From: UBA12465 sp964431235
Lineage (GTDB): Bacteria > Patescibacteriota > Patescibacteriia > Patescibacteriales > UBA12465
Direction of reading: 5' to 3'
Assembly: GCA_964431235.1 (NCBI GenBank)
Contig: CAYSJA010000030.1
Coordinates: 1 to 64,000, forward strand
DNA: 64,000 nt
Shown here: positions 44,134-53,546 of the stretch, piece by piece
Numbering within the stretch: the stretch's first letter is position 1
How the letters are laid out: the number at the start of each line of letters is the position of its first letter
The notes under the pieces: generated by a model
What the model was told of the DNA's origin: nothing
Seen by the model: only the letters and a program-made list of their open reading frames with translations
Database searches by the model: none
Program-made: the position numbers and the translations under genes

Positions 44134-45162
44134 TTAAAAATTTATATAAACTTTCTGAACATAATGCTCCGTACGGCTTATCACTCTCCTTAATATTTTT
44201 ACCGCTTCTAAACTGTAATTTCCTACCGATGTCTCATCAGATAACATAATGGCATCAGCGCCATCTAAAACCGCGTTGGCAATATCACTTACTTCTGCCC
44301 TAGTCGGAACTGGATTCTTAATCATTGAAGTCATAACTTGGGTAGCAATTATTGCTGGAATATTATACCAATGAGCATGCCGAATAAGGTTTTTTTGAAC
44401 CAAAGGCAAATCCTCTATCGGCGTCTCTACGCCTAAATCCCCCCGGGCTATCATAATAAAATCTGAAACGCGGATGATATGATCAATATTCTTCAAAGCT
44501 ACTCCCCGTTCTATCTTGGCTATTATCTTGACATTGGATTTTTTTCCTATTTGCTTTCTTAATTTTAAAATATCAGATGCCGTCTGTACAAAAGATAAAC
44601 CTACATATTCAACACCTGCTTTTAAACCAAAATTTAGATCTTTAACATCTTTAGTTGTTAATCCTCCCTTCCTCATATTAGTATCAGGTACGTTCACGGC
44701 TTTATTGGAAGTCAAAAGCCCGCCATGAACAACCTGACCAGTAATTATCTTACCAGATATTTTTGTAACTTTTAATTCTATTTCTCCATTACAAAGAAAA
44801 AGCGGCTGTCCTTTTTTCATATCTTGAGATAAATCTTCATTATCTATCGGGATAATACCTTCGGGCTGATAAGATTTTTTGGAATAAAGAAAATTATAAA
44901 TTTCATTATCCTTTAAAATAATACCGTTTGGTGGCATTTTGCCAATTCTAATTCGCGGCCCTTGCAAATCTAAAAGCATAGCTATCTTTTTGTTTGAATT
45001 TTTATTGAAATCAGATACAATTTTTCTCACTCTCTTATACTGCTCCTGGCTGGCATGGGAAAAATTAACCCTGACAATATCAACACCGGCTGTAAGTAAA
45101 GGTAAAAGAATTTTTTTATCTTCGCTTTTAGAACCGATAGTAATAATTATTTTTGTACGCAT
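44134..45162 (-). CDS. pyk: Pyruvate kinase lacking the C-terminal domain
   Basis: 342 residues instead of ~470. The barrel and lid domains are complete: RVNFSHAS (Arg and Asn of the active site), DLQGPRIRIG, KIIAKIERGVALKN with the catalytic Lys, MIARGDLGVE, and ATQVMTSMIKNPVPTRAEVSDIANAVLDGADAIMLSDETSVG. The protein stops right after this (EAVKILRRVISRTE), so the C-terminal regulatory domain is absent. It should make ATP and pyruvate without the usual effector control. Confidence 0.93.
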   Translation of the reverse strand: MRTKIIITIGSKSEDKKILLPLLTAGVDIVRVNFSHASQEQYKRVRKIVSDFNKNSNKKIAMLLDLQGPRIRIGKMPPNGIILKDNEIYNFLYSKKSYQPEGIIPIDNEDLSQDMKKGQPLFLCNGEIELKVTKISGKIITGQVVHGGLLTSNKAVNVPDTNMRKGGLTTKDVKDLNFGLKAGVEYVGLSFVQTASDILKLRKQIGKKSNVKIIAKIERGVALKNIDHIIRVSDFIMIARGDLGVETPIEDLPLVQKNLIRHAHWYNIPAIIATQVMTSMIKNPVPTRAEVSDIANAVLDGADAIMLSDETSVGNYSLEAVKILRRVISRTEHYVQKVYINF

Positions 45163-45177
45163 AATTTTAATTAATAT

Positions 45178-46284
45178 TTAAAAATTTCTAACAATATTCT
45201 CTAACCAAATTTGATAAAATTCAAGATTATTCAAACTGGCTAATCTTTGACCTAAAGGATCTTTTAGCTTGAATAAATGATGTAAATAGGCCAAAGAGTT
45301 ATTTTGCAAATCAATAAATGAACTGTCGTTATTTATTGCTTTAAAATCATGAAAAAATTTAGAATTATTTATATTTATTGTTTCATATTCATCTGTTTTA
45401 TCTGCCTTTAAAAGAAATAGCTTTCCATGGCGACCTTCACGTGTCGGAATAACACAATCAAATATATCCCAACCCAAACGAACACAATGAAAAATATCCT
45501 CTGGCGTACCTATCCCTAAAGCGAAACGCAAAGCGTCAGGAGGAATAAATTCAGCGCTCTGGCGTAAAACATCCTTTAAAAAATTACCACTTTTATCTAC
45601 CGGGCGAGCACCAAAGCCATAACCATCAAAACCAATCTGTCTTAATTTATAGGCGCAAAGGCGCCGTAAATCAATTTCTGCTCCGCCTTGTATAACAGCA
45701 AATAAAAGTGGCCTGTCAGCATCTGTTAAATGACGCTTTTTTATCTGTTTATTATACTCTATTTTACATTTTTTAGCCCAAAAAATTGTTCTTGAAACCG
45801 CTGCTTCTAATTTTTGACGGGAAAAATCGTTAGGCGGACAATCATCAAGGCAAACCATTATATCAGCTCCTAAATCAAATTGGATCTGGATTGATTTTTC
45901 TGGACTAAGATCGTGCCAAGAACCATCAAGCGGAGACTTGAAAACAACTTTATCAGCGCTTACCTTCCCCATCTTTTTATCTTTATATATTAAAGAAAAA
46001 ACTTGAAATCCGCCAGAATCTGACAACAAAGGCCTATTCCAACCAATAAAATTATGGATTCCTCCGGCCGCTTTGATAATTTTAAGACCCGGTTGTAAAT
46101 AAAGATGAAAAGTATTTATTACTAAAGCTTTAGTTTTACTATTCTCTAATTCTGAAGCGCTAATTAATTTTACAAAACCTCTGGTGGCATCAGGTATAAA
46201 AAGCGGGGTTTTGAGTTCTCCGTGCTTAGTTCTTATTATTCCCTGTCGCCGGCCACTCTTCCTAATTTTTATAGATTGAAACAT
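45178..46284 (-). CDS. tgt: tRNA-guanine transglycosylase family protein without zinc cysteines
   Basis: 368 residues, Tgt fold. D89 (LLSDSGGFQVFSL) and the nucleophile D276 (FDCVIPTREGRHG) are conserved, as is VIQGG. The usual C-terminal C-x-C-x2-C zinc ligands are gone: residues 319-326 read NDSSFIDL before the retained AYLHHL (H335/H336). The substrate loop GGLSVGE reads GARPVDK. Bacterial Tgt puts preQ1 at position 34 of GUN-anticodon tRNAs. The changed loop and missing zinc ligands leave the exact reaction open. Confidence 0.85.
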   Translation of the reverse strand: MFQSIKIRKSGRRQGIIRTKHGELKTPLFIPDATRGFVKLISASELENSKTKALVINTFHLYLQPGLKIIKAAGGIHNFIGWNRPLLSDSGGFQVFSLIYKDKKMGKVSADKVVFKSPLDGSWHDLSPEKSIQIQFDLGADIMVCLDDCPPNDFSRQKLEAAVSRTIFWAKKCKIEYNKQIKKRHLTDADRPLLFAVIQGGAEIDLRRLCAYKLRQIGFDGYGFGARPVDKSGNFLKDVLRQSAEFIPPDALRFALGIGTPEDIFHCVRLGWDIFDCVIPTREGRHGKLFLLKADKTDEYETININNSKFFHDFKAINNDSSFIDLQNNSLAYLHHLFKLKDPLGQRLASLNNLEFYQIWLENIVRNF

Positions 46285-46292
46285 AGATTAAT

Positions 46293-48269
46293 TTATTCCA
46301 CTCGTCCGGAATTATTTAAAGCGGCAATATCATCATCTTCCAATTTAGTAGTCTTGGGCCCTGATTTAGCGCTTATTTCCTGTTTAGTTTCGGTATCAAT
46401 AGCACTGGAAGAAGCTCCAGGTGATAAGACTAAAATTTTATCCCGATCAGATTCTTGTGGCGTCAAAGAAATAGAAAAAGAAGCTTCTGTCTGATATACT
46501 GAAGCTGGTAAACGCCCTATGCTCCAAATAACTTCCCTTTTATCTTGATCAAAATATAAATCACCAACACTAACCGAATCATAATTTAACCAAGAGATAT
46601 TTTTAGGTAAAGCCAGCTTTACTTCAGTTTGCTTAAGCTCATGTAAATTATTTTTTAAACGCCAATATACTCTAAAAGAGGTAGCTTCGTTAACGCGAGG
46701 AGGCAAGGGACCCGAGCCAACGGGTAAATTATTCTCATCAAAATATTTAATTTCTTCTATAATAGATAAATTACTATTTAAAGGGCTAGTTATTACATTA
46801 CTTTTATTTTCGCTATCCGCTCCTTCACTATCACCACCATATTGAGAATAAACGGAAATTTCCATATCTTTCAAGGAATAATCATTATTATAATCTTTTA
46901 GCTTTACGGAAAAATTTATCTCTCCTTCTTCTCCTGGTTTTATCTCGGCCAAAGCAGGAATATCTTGTTTATTCCAAATTATTTGCCCGGATCTAATTTC
47001 ACCGGGAACACTAGTTTCAATGCTAGCTAAATCAAACATAAAACCATCTAAAACTGCAGTAATAACAGCATCTTTAAACGAACTTTCACCTTTATTGCTA
47101 TAATTCAAGGTATAATTTAAAATTTCGCCAAAATTAACGGCCTGATTATTCTTAGAACCGTTTAAAAATAAGGCTATATTTAAATCACTCTTCACCGCTT
47201 CTATTGATAAAATTTTTTCTAAAAAAGTATAGGATTGGCCATCAGGTAAACGCTGTTTAAGACTAAGAGATAAATCAGAAGATAAGGGCTCTTTTTTAGC
47301 TAAATAATTAAAAACTAAACTTCGATCAGTTAAATCAGATAAGCTGACCAACCAGCTATTCGGCCCCTCCTTAATTGGGGACTCATCATTATCTTTTGCA
47401 TTATCATCAACAGCTAAATTTATCTCCACTTCTTGGGGGGGGTCAAATTCAATAATAAAATCTGATAAATAATTGTCTGAAAAAAAAGAAGAAAAAGAAA
47501 GATTTATTTCACTATTTTGACCAACGAAAACAAGATTTGAATAGTCAACATCCATTTCAAGGCCTAATCCATTTATCACCGTAGCAGCTGAGCTTTCCTT
47601 TTTAAACTGGCTGGAAAAATTTAAAGGAGTATAATGCAAGTTACCGGAAATAATATTAACTGACTCCAAAGGGGCAATAATTTCTCCAGTAACCAAAACA
47701 TGGGCTTCAGAACCCGCCGGTATATTAGGCAAATTAAAACCGTTGTTTAAAAAATCAGCTTGAGGCTCGGAAAAAGAAAAGATAAAATTCTCTGGATAGT
47801 TGAGTTCTAATCTAACTTTGCTAATAGTGAATTTAGTAGGATTTTTAATAATTATTTTATAAGAGAATTCTTCACCAACTAGAACCTCTTCTAAAGCTTC
47901 AATCTTAAATTCAACCGCTCCCATGTCACTATCGCCAGTAAAATAATAAATATAAGCAAAAGAAGCGGCTAAAAATAGAATAACAAAAATAAGCATCCTC
48001 TTAAAAATTCTTACTATTAATTTATTTCTTTTTTTTATATTCATTTTTTTTACATCAACAAGACCTCCCTTTTTATCACGATAAATTTCATTTAAATTAG
48101 AATCTATTTCCTGGTGCTTGATTTCTTTATCCAGCACTTCTTCAAAATCAGTTACTTCATTGTCGGACGGGACTGGCCGCTTCACAAAAGCTGACAAGCC
48201 TGACAATTTATGATTTTTAATTTCCAAATTTTTTTTTGTTTTCTTATTTTGTTTTTTATCTTGTTTCAT
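46293..48269 (-). CDS. Large membrane-anchored DUF11-like surface protein
   Basis: 658 residues. The first ~85 are basic and cytoplasmic, with one membrane span at about 89-110. The rest is extracellular and built from several Ig-like/DUF11-like beta modules (for example EEFSYKIIIKNPTKFTISKVRLELNYP and NFGEILNYTLNYSNKGESSFKDAVI). VGSGPLPPRVNEATSFRVYW near the end parallels the 361-residue protein at 8003. It overlaps the DUF4012 gene by 14 bases, suggesting the two products act together at the cell surface. Confidence 0.72.
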   Translation of the reverse strand: MKQDKKQNKKTKKNLEIKNHKLSGLSAFVKRPVPSDNEVTDFEEVLDKEIKHQEIDSNLNEIYRDKKGGLVDVKKMNIKKRNKLIVRIFKRMLIFVILFLAASFAYIYYFTGDSDMGAVEFKIEALEEVLVGEEFSYKIIIKNPTKFTISKVRLELNYPENFIFSFSEPQADFLNNGFNLPNIPAGSEAHVLVTGEIIAPLESVNIISGNLHYTPLNFSSQFKKESSAATVINGLGLEMDVDYSNLVFVGQNSEINLSFSSFFSDNYLSDFIIEFDPPQEVEINLAVDDNAKDNDESPIKEGPNSWLVSLSDLTDRSLVFNYLAKKEPLSSDLSLSLKQRLPDGQSYTFLEKILSIEAVKSDLNIALFLNGSKNNQAVNFGEILNYTLNYSNKGESSFKDAVITAVLDGFMFDLASIETSVPGEIRSGQIIWNKQDIPALAEIKPGEEGEINFSVKLKDYNNDYSLKDMEISVYSQYGGDSEGADSENKSNVITSPLNSNLSIIEEIKYFDENNLPVGSGPLPPRVNEATSFRVYWRLKNNLHELKQTEVKLALPKNISWLNYDSVSVGDLYFDQDKREVIWSIGRLPASVYQTEASFSISLTPQESDRDKILVLSPGASSSAIDTETKQEISAKSGPKTTKLEDDDIAALNNSGRVE

Positions 48270-50778
48270 ATTTGTTTTTTAAAAGAATAGAAAAATATTT
48301 ATCCATATCCACGCTGCTTTCAATCAGCCACCCGTTCTGCCAAAAAAGATTATCAGGATGTTTCCAAATAATTTCCAAATTATCAGGTAAAATTAAACGG
48401 CTGATAAAAGAACTCGGTGCTGCCCCTGGCTGCTTTTGCAATAATAAAGAATAAGGAATAAAATTTTCAAAATCAGGATTAATAAGTTTATTTAAGCGTT
48501 GCCAAAAATTGTTATTTCCCTTCTCTTGATCACTAAAAAAATTAAAAGGTAATTCATAGCTGATACTAATATCTGCTATCTCTCCCGGGTCAATCATCAC
48601 CCAACCGGCAAAAACCGTCTTACCGTGCTCTTGGTATATTTTAATCCCACTGATTGGATCTTCTTTTGCTAACCTTTCTTCTTGTAAAAATTTACTTTCC
48701 AGCCAATCATCCTCTGGCTCCTCAAAATAAGAAGAATCGGGAGCGCTGAAACCGGAAGCAGAAATAAGACGGCTCCCTAAAGGTACATATACTCTAAGCC
48801 AGTTAACATTACGTACTCCGGTTAAAGCTTCATTTTTTATACCCAAATGAGTACGCTCTATTTTTATATTATTTATTATTTTTCCTGTATTATCAATTTG
48901 GGATAAATGTTCTATGTTTTCTGTTATTTTACGATCTGTCTTTTGACCGGCAATATTAGTATTCACCACTAATAGGTAATCATGTGTTGAAGGTTTTACC
49001 TCTCCAGCCAGATTTTTTTTAACCATCTCTTGTTGTAGCTTAGAATCAGAAAAATAAAACATAATTTGCTTTTGTGCTAAACTACTTTCAAATAATTTGA
49101 TAATTTTTACTAAGTTATCTTTATCCAATCTCTGTGGTAAAATTTCTAAAATTCTAACCATTAAATCGCCTACTATTTTTTTAGGTTTATTTTCCGGATT
49201 ATTTTCTAAATCTTGATATAAAGGAACATCAGATTCTATAATTCCTTTCATCTCTTTAAAATCAATTGTTTCCTCGGGATGAGTCATAATTAAATTATCA
49301 TGCTCTACAATTTTTTGAACTGTTTCCCAAAAATTATTACTATCTATCACTAGGCCGTATTCCTGGTCCATATCTATCGGCCCAGTTATCTCCAATAAAT
49401 TTTCTACTACTGTCGGTGTAAAAGTAATAACACCATCAACCGTAGATCCACCACTTTTTTCATAAAACCACATTAAATTTTCGGCGGTTTTAGGCCAATC
49501 AGGCCACCAATTAGCATCCCAAAAGTGCCATAGAGGATTAACTAGCCATAAGGGTTCGGGCGCCTTTACTTTAACTGTCATGCTGCCTTCGGTGTCATAA
49601 GAGCCCCCAGCCGGAACTTCTACATTCCTGATTCTGCCTTCTCTGATATCTATTAAAGCATAACTGCCTAAAAAGCCTCCAGAAGCTCTTAGCTCAGCAT
49701 TATTTTGAAAAACTAATAAATAGCGCTTATCTTGGCTTTGTCCTAATATTTCATAAATTTTATCAGACAAAGAGATAAAACTGTCTAAATTAATATTTAA
49801 AAATTTTGTTTTATCCTTTAAATCTGAAAATTTATCTTGATACTCCAACGGCAAATTATTTTTATCTATTTTAGAAATAGCTTCCTGTAAATCTAAAGCA
49901 TCTTGCCGGGCTAAATAGCCATAATAAAAAAAATTCTGTAGAGACGACAAAAAATCGCTTTCGGCTTGATAGTTAAACAAACTATTTGTTGCTAAAACTA
50001 AATTTTTTCCTAGAGACGAACTTAGTGTTCCAGCGGCTAGAATATTTTTACTTTCCGAAGCTAATTTTAATTTAGGATTATTTGATAGAGAAGCTAAAAA
50101 AAACAAAGAATCATTAATTGCCGCTAAATCTTCTTCTGCCCGCAAAAATTCTTGGCTCGCCAAAGAAAAATTTCTATCAGCACTCTGAAAATCAAATTGA
50201 GAAACAGAATCAACCGCTAACGCTAGTTGAGAAATAGCGGCCTGGGAACGAAACATAATCTTAGATTCTAAATTATCTAAATTTAAAAACTGAAAATATG
50301 ATAATATTTTCAAAGGTACTACTAAAAATAGGAGTACAAGGGCAAAGAAAAAAACAGATCGATACCAAGTTAATTTGTGCTCTACCCTTTTTAAACGGCG
50401 CTTGGTTGAAAAAAAACGACTATTTAAAATTCTTCTTTTATCCTTAATCACTTGTTGCCATAAATTATTGCCTTTTTTCTTCGTTCTATAAAATTTTAAA
50501 TCTTTAAGCCAAAAATTTATTTTTGTTTTGAAAAAATCAAACGGCAAACTATGAGATAATAAATTAAAATTAAAGGATTTTTTCTTTCTTTTATTAATTT
50601 TATTAAAAAAAGGTGAACGTAATTTACTAATTTTTTTTAAACCAAAAAAACTGTCTGATTTTTTTCTCTTTTCTACTTCTTCTTTAAGTGGTTTTTGTTG
50701 CCGCAAATCAACCACAAAACTAGAGCTTCTAGCTCGTGCTAACTCTTGAGGGCTTATTTTTTTCTGTCTATTAATCAT
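48256..50778 (-). CDS. DUF4012 membrane protein
   Basis: 840 residues. A very basic cytoplasmic tail of ~135 residues is followed by one membrane span (about 141-163) and an extracellular region. The DUF4012 core is marked by LLVFQNNAELRASGGFLGSYALIDI near 350 and by the WNAN-like HFWDANWWPDWPKTAENLMWFYEKSGG block. DUF4012 proteins are common in CPR and some Actinobacteria. Their role is not known; a surface or polymer-attachment role is suspected because they lie near glycosyltransferases. One base overlaps the glycosyltransferase gene here. Confidence 0.88.
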   Translation of the reverse strand: MINRQKKISPQELARARSSSFVVDLRQQKPLKEEVEKRKKSDSFFGLKKISKLRSPFFNKINKRKKKSFNFNLLSHSLPFDFFKTKINFWLKDLKFYRTKKKGNNLWQQVIKDKRRILNSRFFSTKRRLKRVEHKLTWYRSVFFFALVLLFLVVPLKILSYFQFLNLDNLESKIMFRSQAAISQLALAVDSVSQFDFQSADRNFSLASQEFLRAEEDLAAINDSLFFLASLSNNPKLKLASESKNILAAGTLSSSLGKNLVLATNSLFNYQAESDFLSSLQNFFYYGYLARQDALDLQEAISKIDKNNLPLEYQDKFSDLKDKTKFLNINLDSFISLSDKIYEILGQSQDKRYLLVFQNNAELRASGGFLGSYALIDIREGRIRNVEVPAGGSYDTEGSMTVKVKAPEPLWLVNPLWHFWDANWWPDWPKTAENLMWFYEKSGGSTVDGVITFTPTVVENLLEITGPIDMDQEYGLVIDSNNFWETVQKIVEHDNLIMTHPEETIDFKEMKGIIESDVPLYQDLENNPENKPKKIVGDLMVRILEILPQRLDKDNLVKIIKLFESSLAQKQIMFYFSDSKLQQEMVKKNLAGEVKPSTHDYLLVVNTNIAGQKTDRKITENIEHLSQIDNTGKIINNIKIERTHLGIKNEALTGVRNVNWLRVYVPLGSRLISASGFSAPDSSYFEEPEDDWLESKFLQEERLAKEDPISGIKIYQEHGKTVFAGWVMIDPGEIADISISYELPFNFFSDQEKGNNNFWQRLNKLINPDFENFIPYSLLLQKQPGAAPSSFISRLILPDNLEIIWKHPDNLFWQNGWLIESSVDMDKYFSILLKNKYETR

Positions 50779-51965
50779 TATTTTGCTTTAAACAATATTT
50801 CTTTATAAACATTAAAAGTATTGTTGGCACATTCCCACCAATTATATAAACGGCTCCTTTTATAACCTCTTTCCTTCATTTTTTGACGTAAATCACTATC
50901 ATTAAGAACTAATTTTATCTTAGATAAAAAGTCATTCTTATCTTCAGGATTAAAATAAACAGCTGCCATGCCTAAAATTTCCGGCAAACTAGCTCTATCC
51001 GAGCTTATCACCGGACAACCTTTAGCCATAGCCTCTAAAGGGGGCAAACCAAAACCTTCATATAAAGAGGGAAAAACATAGGCTTTGGCTTCCTGATAAA
51101 GAATTTCTAATTGAGCATCGGGCACATAGCCAGGAAAAACCGCTGAACTATTTATATTCTCTTTCTGCCATAAATTTAAAGACTGGGCATATTGCTGGAT
51201 GCGTTGATAAAAATAATCGGGCTTACCTACTAAAACCAGTTTTAATTCCGGCTTATCTTCACGTAAATCAGCAAAAACATCAAGTAGAGTTTCTAAATTC
51301 TTATGAGGATAGGCGTTTCCCACATAAAGCAAAAAATTGTTACCTAAGTGATATCTCTGACGCGTTTCTTTAGGATCAATTTTAGAAATGAATAAAGAGT
51401 CGCGGCCGCGGGATAAATTTGAAACACCCTCATAAGTTACCACTATTTTTTCCGGATTTAGCTTGAATTTGCTGATAATATCCTTTTTAGTAAATTCAGA
51501 AACAGCAATTATTTTTTTAGCCCGCCAAACAGCAATTTTTAACACTAAACGATAAGCAAAATTTTTAAACTTATAGACGGTTGTATTTTTTGTAGTTGCC
51601 CTAATGGTAGAAAAATGGGTTAAAATTAAATCATGCAAGGTTACGACGAACTTAACCGGTGTCATTATAGGAACATTAAAATGGGGGAAATGTATTAAAT
51701 CCAAATTTTCTCTAGCAATACAAAAAGGTAGAAAAATTTGTTCTTGCCAAGAATACCAGGGAATACTTATCTTGACTTTCCTAACCCGCGGACTATTACT
51801 ATAAAATTCATCATAATTATTAGGACTTAAAAAAATAACAAAATCGCAGGCTTCTTCTTCCTGAAAATTATTTATTTTTATTATATTATCCACCACTTCC
51901 TGGGTATAACGACCCAAACCTTTGCCAATTGGGCCGTAAAAGCGGGCATCTATGCCTATTTTCAT
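50778..51965 (-). CDS. GT4-type glycosyltransferase
   Basis: 395 residues, GT-B fold. N-terminal GIDARFYGPIGKGLGRYTQEV, nucleotide-sugar domain with LLYVGNAYPHKNLETLLDVF and the E-x7-E signature SLYEGFGLPPLEAMAKGCPVISS. It makes surface glycans from a nucleotide sugar. It is cotranscribed with the DUF4012 gene (one-base overlap). Confidence 0.93.
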   Translation of the reverse strand: MKIGIDARFYGPIGKGLGRYTQEVVDNIIKINNFQEEEACDFVIFLSPNNYDEFYSNSPRVRKVKISIPWYSWQEQIFLPFCIARENLDLIHFPHFNVPIMTPVKFVVTLHDLILTHFSTIRATTKNTTVYKFKNFAYRLVLKIAVWRAKKIIAVSEFTKKDIISKFKLNPEKIVVTYEGVSNLSRGRDSLFISKIDPKETRQRYHLGNNFLLYVGNAYPHKNLETLLDVFADLREDKPELKLVLVGKPDYFYQRIQQYAQSLNLWQKENINSSAVFPGYVPDAQLEILYQEAKAYVFPSLYEGFGLPPLEAMAKGCPVISSDRASLPEILGMAAVYFNPEDKNDFLSKIKLVLNDSDLRQKMKERGYKRSRLYNWWECANNTFNVYKEILFKAK

Positions 51966-51994
51966 GCTACTTATCTAAATATCTTTGATAAAAA

Positions 51995-53440
51995 TTAAGT
52001 AAAAGGGAGGTTTTCTGGAGGCGAAGCCTTTTTTTGAGGGACATCGTCTGTTATCTTAGAATCGTTTTTTTCCACAAAAAAATTCTCGTTATTTTTATTA
52101 TCATTTTTAAAAAAACTATCGGGAATTGGCGTCAATTCTGAATCTAGAGGTAAAGAAAAAGGGGCATCCGCCTTTTTACCCTGAGTTTTTTGTATTAAAG
52201 ACGCCTTAACACTGCCCTCTAAAGGAAAATGCCATAAAGTTGCCAATTCTTCTATATTAAATATGCGAGGCGATAAACCTTGACTGTTAGATCTTTTGAC
52301 ATAAGCTTGAAAAATTCTGTTTTTCTTTCTCTGTAAACGTGGTTCCCGCCAAAAATAAGCTGTCCTGGTCATAGTTTTTTTAACATCGGGTTTTAGATTA
52401 TTTAAATCTAAAGCGGCAAACTGCTTCATAAAGCCAACAATACCATTAGCGACCTTGGCCTTATTCATAATTTCTTTTTGGGACACATACACCATTCTTA
52501 TTTTAGCGGTAAAAGCTAATTTACTGGCTTTAAGACTAATACCTTCTAATTTCTTTTGTTCTGAAGGAGTTAAATCTAGCATAGTTTTTATCTTCTCTTC
52601 TTTTTCCTTATTTTCAATATCGCCCCAAATGCTATAAATAACTTCACTTAATTCGCCCAACCACTCCATTAGTTGCATAAAAAACCCTTTTTTAGCTTTT
52701 GATTTTCTCTCCAGAATCTTATCAACTTCTTTTTCTACATCTTTAACCCAATCAAAACCAATCGGGGTAACAATAAATTGTAGCCATAGCTGCTCGCCTT
52801 GACGTAAAGAACCACATAAATCCATTAAACTAGCCATCGGATCCTTAAATTGTGTTTCTTCAGGTCCAATTTGATGTTCAAAATCACGATAACACTTAAT
52901 TGGATACATCCAAGGAGATGCTTGGGTAAACTCTACGCCCCAAATATCATATTCTTCATCCGGATATTTTTGCGCTACCGTTTCTGTATAGTCGTCAACT
53001 TCGGAAATTTCTGCATCAGGGTACTGGGAATAGACAGAAGATTCAATTAAATTCCTATATTCAGCCGGGGTTCTAATTAAAAATTGGGTATAACCCTCCA
53101 AGCTGACAACCTCATAGCTAAAAGATTTCTGAAATTTGCCCTCAAACCATGTTTCAAAAAAATTTTCTGTACCATGGGCGCCGGCTAGATAAGTAAACAT
53201 GTTTTCCACTGCCTTAGGTGTCTGTTCATTACCCTTGGGGATATCAATCGCTAAAAGTATATTTTTATGGGTAGCCGCCCATTTATTCCTTAACCAATAA
53301 AGATAGACTTGGAGCACTCCCCAAATAAAAAAGATCCCGATTATCAACCAACCAAAATTACCAATAAAGGACCAAAACATCTCATCAGGTGGCAAACTAA
53401 AAAATTTTTCTATACCGGCAGTATTTATAACTATATCCAT
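51995..53440 (-). CDS. ATPase-less paralogue of the VirD4-like protein's N-terminal region
   Basis: 481 residues. One membrane span at about 25-48. The body matches the N-terminal half of the 822-residue VirD4-like ATPase: FLIRTPAEYRNLIESSVYSQYPDAEISEVDDY against VFYFACASESFRYLEQQIHAQYPAASIEEIEDY, the DPMASLMDLCGSLRQGEQLWLQ block, and IFNIEELATLWHFPLEGSV against LLNSEELASIFHLPLRSV. There is no Walker A or B. It may assemble with the ATPase as a scaffold, or be a separate membrane protein. It ends with a polar tail. Confidence 0.75.
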   Translation of the reverse strand: MDIVINTAGIEKFFSLPPDEMFWSFIGNFGWLIIGIFFIWGVLQVYLYWLRNKWAATHKNILLAIDIPKGNEQTPKAVENMFTYLAGAHGTENFFETWFEGKFQKSFSYEVVSLEGYTQFLIRTPAEYRNLIESSVYSQYPDAEISEVDDYTETVAQKYPDEEYDIWGVEFTQASPWMYPIKCYRDFEHQIGPEETQFKDPMASLMDLCGSLRQGEQLWLQFIVTPIGFDWVKDVEKEVDKILERKSKAKKGFFMQLMEWLGELSEVIYSIWGDIENKEKEEKIKTMLDLTPSEQKKLEGISLKASKLAFTAKIRMVYVSQKEIMNKAKVANGIVGFMKQFAALDLNNLKPDVKKTMTRTAYFWREPRLQRKKNRIFQAYVKRSNSQGLSPRIFNIEELATLWHFPLEGSVKASLIQKTQGKKADAPFSLPLDSELTPIPDSFFKNDNKNNENFFVEKNDSKITDDVPQKKASPPENLPFT

Positions 53441-53484
53441 AATTTAAAGGCTATCTTTAATAAAATTTTATCATATATTAATAA

Positions 53485-53516
53485 AAAAAGAAATCCGCCC
53501 AACTAAATGGGTGGAT
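53485..53516 (-). terminator. Terminator of the sigma-region-4/HARE gene
   Basis: ATCCGCCCA (53493-53501) pairs with TGGGTGGAT (53508-53516), one G-U pair, six-base loop. On the - strand a T-rich tract (TTTCTTTTTTT) follows. Confidence 0.75.
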
Positions 53517-53546
53517 CACTTAAATAGTCTTATTTTTAAAATATTA

